From Anaerolineales bacterium (GTDB taxonomy: Bacteria > Chloroflexota > Anaerolineae > Anaerolineales > DRMV01): DNA of 5,864 nucleotides. The notes beneath the pieces are model-generated. The model searched no databases, had not been told where the DNA came from, and saw nothing but the letters and a program-made list of their open reading frames with translations. Made by a program: the position numbers and the translations under genes. The DNA lies in contig WFUL01000115.1 of NCBI GenBank assembly GCA_015484985.1, positions 1 to 5,864 on the forward strand, given 5' to 3'. Positions 1-5,291 of the stretch are shown one piece after another (positions within the stretch are counted from its first letter, which is position 1; each line of letters opens with the position of its first letter).

Positions 1-1
1 G

Positions 2-295
2 GCCCGCCGGGCCGAGGAACACTTCGTACGAGTCTTTCAACAGCGAGATTTGCCTGAAGAGATGCCCGAATATCCGTATCAGCCCGATAAGCCCATTGTG
101 GAATTGCTGGTCGAAGCCGGGCTGGTGGGCAGCAAAAGCGAGGCCAAGCGCTTGTTGCGCCAAAAGGGTGTGCGCTTCAACGGCGAAATCATCGAGGACT
201 TCCATGCCACCCTCCCCGGCCCCGGTGTCCTGCAGGTGGGCAAGCGACGTTTCGTCCGACTGGTGGTCTCTTCCCCGCAACCTCGGAATGCGTAA
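2..295 (+). CDS. tyrS: Tyrosyl-tRNA synthetase, C-terminal part (5' end outside window)
   Basis: This is the last 97 residues of tyrosyl-tRNA synthetase, the class I enzyme that attaches tyrosine to tRNA-Tyr in the cytoplasm. The reading frame is open from base 2 to the TAA at 293-295, so the 5' end is cut by the window and the Rossmann catalytic core with its HIGH and KMSKS signatures is not visible. Residues 1-24 (ARRAEEHFVRVFQ, then DLPEEMPEY) resemble the linker after the catalytic and anticodon-recognition regions. From about residue 31 an S4 RNA-binding domain follows, with the typical pattern VELLVEAGLVGSKSEAKRLL, then G-V-x-x-NGE, ending in a short basic strand (QVGKRRFVRLV) that contacts the tRNA. 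A TTG at 50 could be read as a start of a small S4 protein, but the frame runs uninterrupted upstream with synthetase-like sequence, so a truncated tyrS is preferred. The tgt gene follows after 9 bases and probably shares the transcript. Confidence 0.85.
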   Translation, partial: ARRAEEHFVRVFQQRDLPEEMPEYPYQPDKPIVELLVEAGLVGSKSEAKRLLRQKGVRFNGEIIEDFHATLPGPGVLQVGKRRFVRLVVSSPQPRNA

Positions 296-304
296 ACCGG
301 AAGG

Positions 305-1462
305 ATGAGCGCGCCCACGACCTCTCCTCCGTCCTGGTTCACCTTCGAAATCGTGGCCGAAGACGGTCGCGCGCGGGTGGGACGTTTCTACACGCCCCAC
401 GGCGTCCTGGAAACCCCGGTGTTCGCGCCGGTGGGCACCCAGGCCACGGTCAAGGCCCTGACCCCCGCTCAACTGGGGGATTTGGGGGTGACGCTGGTCC
501 TGGCCAACACTTACCACCTGTACCTGCGCCCCGGTGCCGACGTAGTGGCTCAAATGGGCGGTTTACATCATTTCATGGCCTGGCCCCATCCCATCCTGAC
601 GGACTCGGGCGGGTTCCAGGTCTTCTCCCTGGCCGCCATGCGGGACATTGACGACGACGGCGTGACCTTCCGCAGCCATCTGGATGGCTCCCTCCACCGT
701 CTCACGCCGGAAAAAGCCGTGCACATCCAGGAACAACTGGGCGCGGACATCATCATGGCCCTGGACGAATGCCCGCCGCCTTACGAGCGCGCCTACAACG
801 AGGAGGCCCTCCGCCGAACCCACCTCTGGGCCGAACGCTCCCTGAAGGCCCACACCCGGAAGGACCAGGCCCTCTTCGGCATCGTGCAGGGAGGGGTCTT
901 TCCGGATTTGCGGGAACAATCCGCCCGTTTCATCGCTTCCCTGGGTTTCCCGGGCCATGCCATCGGCGGGCTTTCCGTAGGCGAAACCAAAGAAGAGATG
1001 TACGCCATGCTGGACGTGGTCACCGCGGTCCTCCCCCGAGAGAAGCCTCGCTATCTGATGGGCGTGGGCACCCCTGAGGATATCGTGGAAGCCGTGCGTC
1101 GGGGCGTGGACATGTTCGACTGCGTCCTTCCCACCCGCCTGGCCCGGCACGGCGCGGCCATGCTCAAACACGGAGGACGCCTCAACTTGCGGCGGGCCGA
1201 ATTCGCCCGGGACCCGCGGCCCATTGACGAGCATTGCACCTGCTATACCTGTCAGAACTTCAGCCGGGCGTATCTCCGGCACCTCATCGTGGCCAAGGAA
1301 ATGCTGGCCGCCACCCTCATGTCCATCCACAACATTCACGTGTTGGTGGACTTGACGCGGGAATTGCGCCAGGCCATCCGGGAAAAGCGTTTGGATGCCT
1401 GGCTGGCGCAATGGTACGCCCGGCACCGCGCGGCCTCGGAAACCAACCTCGCCGACCGCTGA
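305..1462 (+). CDS. tgt: Queuine/preQ1 tRNA-ribosyltransferase (tRNA-guanine transglycosylase)
   Basis: This cytoplasmic enzyme exchanges guanine 34 of GUN-anticodon tRNAs (Tyr, His, Asn, Asp) for preQ1 in queuosine synthesis. The 385-residue length is normal for the family. All key residues are visible: the general-base aspartate in DSGGFQ (100-105), the substrate-pocket motif ALDECPPP (Asp154), GIVQGG and GGLSVGE loops, the nucleophilic Asp272 in FDCVLPTR, and the zinc site C311-x-C313-x2-C316 with His342 in the SIHN motif, 26 residues after the last cysteine as in the well-studied Zymomonas enzyme. The ATG at 305 is the first possible start after the in-frame tyrS stop, and the family's beta strand (WFTFEIVAEDGRARVG) begins at residue 11, so no later start fits. 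The only purine-rich stretch, GGAAGG at 299-304, touches the ATG and is too close for a normal Shine-Dalgarno, so translation may be coupled to tyrS. The bacterial enzyme normally uses preQ1, while direct queuine use cannot be ruled out from sequence. Confidence 0.97.
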   Translation: MSAPTTSPPSWFTFEIVAEDGRARVGRFYTPHGVLETPVFAPVGTQATVKALTPAQLGDLGVTLVLANTYHLYLRPGADVVAQMGGLHHFMAWPHPILTDSGGFQVFSLAAMRDIDDDGVTFRSHLDGSLHRLTPEKAVHIQEQLGADIIMALDECPPPYERAYNEEALRRTHLWAERSLKAHTRKDQALFGIVQGGVFPDLREQSARFIASLGFPGHAIGGLSVGETKEEMYAMLDVVTAVLPREKPRYLMGVGTPEDIVEAVRRGVDMFDCVLPTRLARHGAAMLKHGGRLNLRRAEFARDPRPIDEHCTCYTCQNFSRAYLRHLIVAKEMLAATLMSIHNIHVLVDLTRELRQAIREKRLDAWLAQWYARHRAASETNLADR

Positions 1463-1481
1463 CCGCTGACCGCCGACTGCG
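1454..1481 (+). repeat. Short 7-bp tandem repeat at the end of tgt
   Basis: Three heptamers stand head to tail: GACCGCT at 1454-1460, GACCGCT at 1461-1467 and GACCGCC at 1468-1474. A decayed fourth copy, GACTGCG, lies at 1475-1481, and a further GACTGGG lies in the same phase at 1489-1495. The tgt stop TGA (1460-1462) is formed across the junction of the first two copies, so the repeat covers the last two codons and the stop. No coding role is apparent. It could be a slippage-generated microsatellite or a remnant of a longer heptamer array. Confidence 0.75.
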
Positions 1482-1491
1482 AACAGCAGAC

Positions 1492-1505
1492 TGGGGACGA
1501 CCCCA
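1492..1505 (+). promoter_or_regulatory. Small hairpin carrying a possible ribosome binding site before the glycosyltransferase
   Basis: TGGGG (1492-1496) and CCCCA (1501-1505) are inverted around an ACGA loop and end two bases before the ATG at 1508. The only Shine-Dalgarno-like element, GGGGA (1493-1497, 10 bases from the ATG), lies in the 5' arm, so the hairpin could mask the site. The stem is only 5 bp and may be chance. Confidence 0.3.
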
Positions 1506-1507
1506 CC

Positions 1508-2626
1508 ATGCGAGTCCTCTACCTGACCGAAGCCTATTCCCCCCACGACCGGCGATTCGTCCGGGCCATGGTGGATTTGGGACATCAGGTCTTCTATCTC
1601 TCCTGGCGGGGTCGACCCCGGCATCGACCTCCTGACCTCCCAAAAGATGTGGTCTGGGTAAACACCTTGGGGGCCCTGGCTCCCCATCGCGCGCCATGGT
1701 GGATGCGCGCCCTGGTCCGAGTGTTGGAGGACGTGGCTCCCGACGTCGTTCACGCAGGCCCGTTACCCTGGGGTCCCCTGGGACCGGCCCTCTTGCGATG
1801 GTCCCCGCTCATCAGCATGTCCTGGGGCTTCGACCTGCTTTGGCATGGACCCCGGAAGCCCTGGCTGGCCCTTCTCATGCGCTGGGTGTTGCGACGAAGC
1901 ACGTTGTTACTGGCGGACTGCCGCGCGGTGGCCGTCCAGGCCATGCGCTGGGGGATGTCCTGGGACCGCATCGTGCTGTTTCCTTGGGGAACGGATTTGG
2001 ACACCTTTTCCCCAGGTTCGGAAAAGGCGTTCCGAATCTCGTGGGAGTGGCCCGAAGACGTGTTCGTATGGGTTCACGCCCGCACCTGGAGTCGATACTA
2101 CGGCGCGGATACCGCGCTTCTGGGATTCCTGCAGGCATGGCGTGAAGAACCCCGCTTGCGGCTGCTCTTTTTGGGCGGAGGTCCTCTGGAATCCTGGATA
2201 CGTCGCACGGTGGCCCGGTTTCACGCCCAGGATGTGGTGCGCATCGTGGGTCGGGTACCGGAGGAAGCCCTGGCCCGATATTTCCGGGCCGCGGATGGTT
2301 ACGTGAGCATGTCCCACAGCGACGGCTCATCCGTGACCCTGATGCAGGCCCTGGCCACAGGCCTGCCCGCGGTAGTGAGCGACATCCCGGGCAACCGGGA
2401 ATGGGTCACGCCCGGGGTGGAAGGATACCTGGTTCCGGTGGGCGACCCGCATGCCCTGGCCCGTACGCTGGTACACGTCGCCCGCCTTCCCCAAGAAGCC
2501 CGTAAACGCATGGCTCAGGCCGCGCGACGACGGGCCAAAGTCCAGGCCCACTGGCAGATGCACCTGCGAAAACTGGACAGGGCCTATCATCGGGCGGTAG
2601 AATTGGGGAGCCCTGGCAGAGGGTGA
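1508..2626 (+). CDS. GT4-type glycosyltransferase (GT-B fold)
   Basis: This 372-residue protein is a predicted retaining glycosyltransferase that moves a sugar from a nucleotide donor to an acceptor that cannot be told from sequence. The N-terminal Rossmann-like domain opens with MRVLYLTEAYSPHDRRFVRA and a GHQV strand (about 1-160). The linker holds the GTDLDTF motif (family pattern: GVDxxxF) near residues 161-167, and the donor-binding domain runs from about residue 185 with ARTWSRYYGAD, GGGPLE (223-228), VGRVPEEALARYFRAAD and the donor loop at 270-300. The usual acidic EX7E pair is Asp272 and Gln280 here (DGSSVTLMQ), followed by ALATGLPAVVSD. No signal peptide or membrane helix is seen, so it probably acts at the cytoplasmic face of the membrane. 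The ATG at 1508 gives the expected first beta strand. It stands 45 bases after tgt, is followed by a likely terminator, and precedes a NeuB-like gene, which suggests surface-glycan work by inference only. Confidence 0.88.
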   Translation: MRVLYLTEAYSPHDRRFVRAMVDLGHQVFYLSWRGRPRHRPPDLPKDVVWVNTLGALAPHRAPWWMRALVRVLEDVAPDVVHAGPLPWGPLGPALLRWSPLISMSWGFDLLWHGPRKPWLALLMRWVLRRSTLLLADCRAVAVQAMRWGMSWDRIVLFPWGTDLDTFSPGSEKAFRISWEWPEDVFVWVHARTWSRYYGADTALLGFLQAWREEPRLRLLFLGGGPLESWIRRTVARFHAQDVVRIVGRVPEEALARYFRAADGYVSMSHSDGSSVTLMQALATGLPAVVSDIPGNREWVTPGVEGYLVPVGDPHALARTLVHVARLPQEARKRMAQAARRRAKVQAHWQMHLRKLDRAYHRAVELGSPGRG

Positions 2627-2646
2627 GGTTTCTGTCCTCACTCTAT

Positions 2647-2686
2647 CCGGTTTGGCCCCGTTGGGGCATACCGGGCTTTCGTTTTT
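2647..2686 (+). terminator. Probable rho-independent terminator after the glycosyltransferase gene
   Basis: Starting 20 bases after the stop codon, GCCCC (2655-2659) pairs with GGGGC (2663-2667) around a three-base loop. An outer CCGG (2647-2650) can pair with CCGG (2671-2674) across a small internal loop. A T-rich run (TTTCGTTTTT, 2677-2686) follows two bases after the stem. This fits an intrinsic terminator that separates the glycosyltransferase from the neuB-murE unit. The internal mismatch and the C and G that break the T-run keep confidence moderate. Confidence 0.5.
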
Positions 2687-2719
2687 GCCAGCGGAGCACA
2701 TCGGCTTTGAGGGTGTGGA

Positions 2720-2736
2720 GGTCCGGTCACTGGACC
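2720..2736 (+). promoter_or_regulatory. Imperfect 17-bp palindrome in the leader of the neuB-like gene
   Basis: GGTCC (2720-2724) and GGACC (2732-2736) are inverted around GGTCACT. Most of the central bases also continue the symmetry, giving 14 of 17 matching positions counting the symmetric pairs. It sits 13 bases before the ribosome binding site. It could be an operator or a small leader hairpin. No recognised regulator motif matches it in my reading, and it may be chance in GC-rich DNA. Confidence 0.3.
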
Positions 2737-2749
2737 GCAAACTCAACTT

Positions 2750-2757
2750 GGAGGAGG
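2750..2757 (+). promoter_or_regulatory. Strong ribosome binding site that decides the neuB-like start
   Basis: GGAGGAGG is a near-perfect match to the 16S rRNA tail. Two in-frame ATG codons follow, at 2759 and 2765. The AGGAGG core (2752-2757) leaves 1 base before the first and 7 before the second, so the second is the better start. The first could be used only with the upstream half of the motif at 4-base spacing. Confidence 0.75.
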
Positions 2758-2764
2758 CATGTCC

Positions 2765-3670
2765 ATGGCACGCGCCATCAAAATCGGAGACCGCTGGGTG
2801 GGCGATGGCTATCCTGTGTACATCGTGGCAGAAATCGGCATCAATCACAACGGCAGCCTGGAACTGGCCAAGCGCATGATCGACGCGGCCGTGTGGGCCG
2901 GCGTGGATGCGGTCAAGTTCCAGAAGCGCACCCCGGAAATCGCCACGCCGAAGGAGATGTGGAACAAGATGCGGGAGACCCCCTGGGGGTACATTCCCTA
3001 CATCGAATACCGGCGCAAGGTGGAATTTGGGGAAGAGGAATACCGGGAAATCGACCGGTATTGCAAAGAGCGAGGCATCACCTGGTTTGCCTCGGTGTGG
3101 GATATCCCCTCGGTGGATTTTTTGGAACAATTCGACCCGCCGGTGTACAAGATTCCCTCTGCAGCCCTGACAGACCACGAGCTCCTGCGTTACGTGCGCA
3201 AGACCGGCCGTCCGGTGCTGCTTTCCACCGGCATGTCCACCATGGAACAGATTCGGGACGCGGTCAGGGTGTTGGGGGAAGAGGACCTGCTCCTGTTGCA
3301 CACCACGAGCACCTACCCTTGCGACCCTGCGGAGCTCAACCTTCGCATGATTCAAACCCTGCGCAAGGAATTCCCCAACATTCCCATCGGGTATTCGGGG
3401 CACGAGGTGGGCCTGGTGACCACCGCGGTGGCCGTCGCCCTGGGTGCGTGCCTGGTGGAACGCCACTTCACCCTGGACCGGGCTATGTGGGGCAGTGACC
3501 AGGCCGCGTCGGTGGAACCTGGCGGCATGGCCAAGCTGGTCAAGTACATCCGGGTGACCGAAGTGGCCCTGGGCGACGGGGTCAAACGAGTATACGAATC
3601 CGAAAAGAAGGCCATGAAGAAGCTCCGTCGCTTCCTGGAACCCCCGTCGCCGGGCGTGATTGGGGATTGA
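2765..3670 (+). CDS. NeuB-family (N-acetylneuraminate synthase-like) aldolase lacking the SAF domain
   Basis: This 301-residue protein is a TIM-barrel enzyme of the NeuB family, whose members condense phosphoenolpyruvate with a sugar such as ManNAc to make nine-carbon acids. Visible family motifs are EIGINHNG (23-30), VKFQK with Lys51, SVWDIPSVDFLE (110-121), KIPSA followed by LTDHELLRYV (from 129), STGMST (154-159), HTTSTYP (179-185), and two metal-ligand histidines, His213 in YSGHE and His234 in VERHFTLD. Canonical NeuB proteins are about 340 residues, with a C-terminal SAF (antifreeze-like) domain that closes the active site of the dimer partner. This one ends about 20 residues after the VYESEKKAMKKL segment, with no SAF sequence in any frame downstream. 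An insertion with TPWGYIPYIEYRRKVEFG (72-89) is a subfamily trait in my recollection. The sugar substrate is therefore open, and sialic acid should not be assumed. The start at 2765 is chosen for its ribosome binding site, with 2759 the alternative. murE follows closely downstream. Confidence 0.88.
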   Translation: MARAIKIGDRWVGDGYPVYIVAEIGINHNGSLELAKRMIDAAVWAGVDAVKFQKRTPEIATPKEMWNKMRETPWGYIPYIEYRRKVEFGEEEYREIDRYCKERGITWFASVWDIPSVDFLEQFDPPVYKIPSAALTDHELLRYVRKTGRPVLLSTGMSTMEQIRDAVRVLGEEDLLLLHTTSTYPCDPAELNLRMIQTLRKEFPNIPIGYSGHEVGLVTTAVAVALGACLVERHFTLDRAMWGSDQAASVEPGGMAKLVKYIRVTEVALGDGVKRVYESEKKAMKKLRRFLEPPSPGVIGD

Positions 3671-3690
3671 GTCGAATTTTGTGCGTCGCA

Positions 3691-3702
3691 TGGGAATACC
3701 CA
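3691..3702 (+). promoter_or_regulatory. Small inverted repeat just before the chosen murE start
   Basis: TGGG (3691-3694) and CCCA (3699-3702) flank an AATA loop and end two bases before the ATG at 3705. The weak Shine-Dalgarno-like GGGA (3692-3695) is in the 5' arm, 9 bases from that ATG. If translation instead starts at 3690, this element would be inside the coding region. A 4-bp stem is weak evidence alone. Confidence 0.25.
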
Positions 3703-3704
3703 CG

Positions 3705-5291
3705 ATGGCCGACGTTCCTGCGCGCTCCTTCCATGCCCTTCTACAACAGGTACCCGGAGTGGTAGGGTGGCCGGAAACAGACGTACCGGTCACGGGTCTG
3801 GCCCTGGATTCCCGTCGGGTGCAACAGGGGGACGTGTTCATTGCCGTACCCGGCACGCAAGTGGACGGTCATGCCTTCATCCCCCGGGCCCTGGAACGCG
3901 GCGCGGTGGCCGTGGTGGGGACGCGGCCACTCACCGAGTTGCCCGTGCCCTACGCCCGAGTGGCCAACGTGCGGCGGGCCGCGGCCCATCTGGCCGCCGC
4001 GTTCTACGGGCACCCCGGCCTACACATGACGGTGGTCGGGGTCACAGGCACCGACGGCAAGACCACCACATCCACCCTGATCTGGCACATCCTGCGGACC
4101 GCGGGCCTGGCCACAGGACTGGTCACCACCATCCAGGCCGACCTGGGTGGCAAACAGGTGCCCACGGGCCTGCACGTGACCACCCCCGATGCCATCACGG
4201 TCCAGGGCTTCCTGGCCGAGATGGTACGTAACGGCCTGACCCATGCGGTCCTGGAAGCCACATCCCACGGTCTGGACCAGCATCGGGTGGACGCGAGCCA
4301 CTTCGACGTCGCGGTCATCACCAACATCACCCACGAACACCTGGATTACCATGGGACTTACGAAGCCTACCGCGCGGCCAAAGCCCGGCTCATCGAACTC
4401 CTTGCCGAGACCCCAGACAAACCCCAAGGCAACCCCCGCACCGCGGTGCTCAATCGGGACCAGGAAGACCTCTTCCCCTATTTGCGGGCCAAGGCACCGG
4501 GTCCCGTGGTCACCTTTGGCTTGCATCCCCAGGCCGACGTGCGGGCCGAAGACATCGCGAGCGGTCCTTGGGGACTGCGTTTCCGGGCGATTGGACCGGG
4601 GTTTGCCCTGGCCATAGAAAGCCCTTTGGTAGGGGAATACAACGTCCTCAACATCCTGGCCGCCCTGGCCGCGACGGTGGTGGCCCTGGGCGTGGATGCC
4701 CAGGCCGCCCGGGAAGCCGTGGCCACCCTTTCGGGCCTGCCGGGGCGCATGGAGCGCATCGACCTGGGGCAGGACTTCACCGCCATAGTGGATTTCGCCC
4801 ATACCCCGGTGGCGCTGGAACGGGCGCTGCGGGCTGCACGACGGTGGACTCCAGGACGTATCATCGCGGTCTTCGGCTCCGCGGGCTTGCGGGACAAGGC
4901 CAAGCGGCGCATGATGGCCGAGGTCTCGGCCCGCCTGGCGGACATCACCATCCTGACGGCCGAGGACCCACGCACAGAACCTCTGGAGACCATCCTGGCG
5001 GAAATGCTGGCCGGCGCGCTGGCCCAGGGCGCGCGGGAAGGGGTGAACGTGTTCCGGGTGCCGGACCGGGGAGACGCCATTCGCCTCGCCGTGCGCATGG
5101 CCCGGCCCGGCGATACCGTGCTGGTATGCGGGAAAGGGCACGAACAGTCCATGTGCTTTGGCGAAACGGAATACCCCTGGGATGACCGCGTGGCCTTGCG
5201 TGCGGCCCTGGCCGAACACCTGGGGGTTCCGGGACCGAGCATGCCTTACCTGCCCACGTCCAGCCGTTCCACGCCTCGAGGTCGTGTATGA
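3705..5291 (+). CDS. murE: MurE-type Mur ligase (UDP-MurNAc-tripeptide synthetase)
   Basis: This 528-residue ATP-dependent ligase should add the third amino acid of the peptidoglycan stem to UDP-MurNAc-L-Ala-D-Glu in the cytoplasm. The N-terminal domain has the MurE-like LDSRRVQQGDVFIAVPG segment and DGHAFIPRAL. The central domain has the P-loop TGTDGKTTT (114-122, Lys119), EATSHGLDQHRV (184-195, usually E-V-S-S-H), NITHEHLDYHG (207-217) and Lys226, the likely carbamylated lysine. The C-terminal domain has VDFAHTP (362-368), FGSAGLRD (390-397), EDPR (420-423) and GKGHE (476-480). The usual MurE signatures DNPR and GGDRD are altered, so the amino acid added (diaminopimelate, lysine or ornithine) cannot be read from the sequence. 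About 20 extra residues, rich in Pro, Ser and Thr, end the protein. The ATG at 3705 fits the usual MurE N-terminus. ATG 3690, GTG 3681 and TTG 3660 are alternatives, the last overlapping the neuB-like gene. The next gene overlaps the stop by 4 bases. Confidence 0.88.
   Translation: MADVPARSFHALLQQVPGVVGWPETDVPVTGLALDSRRVQQGDVFIAVPGTQVDGHAFIPRALERGAVAVVGTRPLTELPVPYARVANVRRAAAHLAAAFYGHPGLHMTVVGVTGTDGKTTTSTLIWHILRTAGLATGLVTTIQADLGGKQVPTGLHVTTPDAITVQGFLAEMVRNGLTHAVLEATSHGLDQHRVDASHFDVAVITNITHEHLDYHGTYEAYRAAKARLIELLAETPDKPQGNPRTAVLNRDQEDLFPYLRAKAPGPVVTFGLHPQADVRAEDIASGPWGLRFRAIGPGFALAIESPLVGEYNVLNILAALAATVVALGVDAQAAREAVATLSGLPGRMERIDLGQDFTAIVDFAHTPVALERALRAARRWTPGRIIAVFGSAGLRDKAKRRMMAEVSARLADITILTAEDPRTEPLETILAEMLAGALAQGAREGVNVFRVPDRGDAIRLAVRMARPGDTVLVCGKGHEQSMCFGETEYPWDDRVALRAALAEHLGVPGPSMPYLPTSSRSTPRGRV

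Noticed and set aside
50..295. A stand-alone small S4-domain protein starting at TTG 50
   Set aside because: The frame continues upstream to the window edge with synthetase-like sequence, and no ribosome binding site precedes 50. It is the tail of tyrS.
563..1753. A 396-codon open frame on the minus strand across tgt
   Set aside because: It runs opposite to a gene with all Tgt catalytic residues. Its protein is rich in G, H, V and P without any recognisable fold, which is the usual shadow of GC-rich codon use.
2685..2715. Possible sigma-70 promoter with TTGCCA (2685-2690) as -35
   Set aside because: The bases 16-18 downstream (TTGAGG or TGAGGG) do not resemble TATAAT, so the pair is not convincing.
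2652..2879. A 75-codon + strand frame through the gap before the neuB-like gene
   Set aside because: It starts inside the predicted terminator stem, lacks a ribosome binding site and overlaps the neuB-like gene out of frame, with no recognisable product.
3660..3704. TTG at 3660 as the murE start, overlapping the end of the neuB-like gene
   Set aside because: It adds 15 residues with no counterpart in MurE proteins and has no ribosome binding site at a good distance. The MADVPARSF start at 3705 matches usual MurE beginnings. ATG 3690 stays possible.
3600..3760. A frameshift that could have cut an SAF domain off the neuB-like gene
   Set aside because: None of the three + strand frames after the stop gives SAF-like sequence before murE begins, so the short form looks genuine.
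2327..3856. A 509-codon minus-strand open frame across the glycosyltransferase, neuB-like and murE starts
   Set aside because: It spans three genes with clear family motifs on the + strand plus a terminator. Its translation has no recognisable domain and low-complexity stretches, so it is a shadow.
4020..5219. A 399-codon minus-strand open frame inside murE, and another at 4945-5679 crossing into the transporter
   Set aside because: Both are antisense to intact conserved proteins. The second is mostly Arg, Thr and Ala, typical of reading GC-rich genes backwards.
5274..5281. Perfect 8-bp palindrome CCTCGAGG before the transporter start
   Set aside because: It has no loop to form a hairpin and lies within murE coding sequence. 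Its GAGG half is explained as the ribosome binding site.
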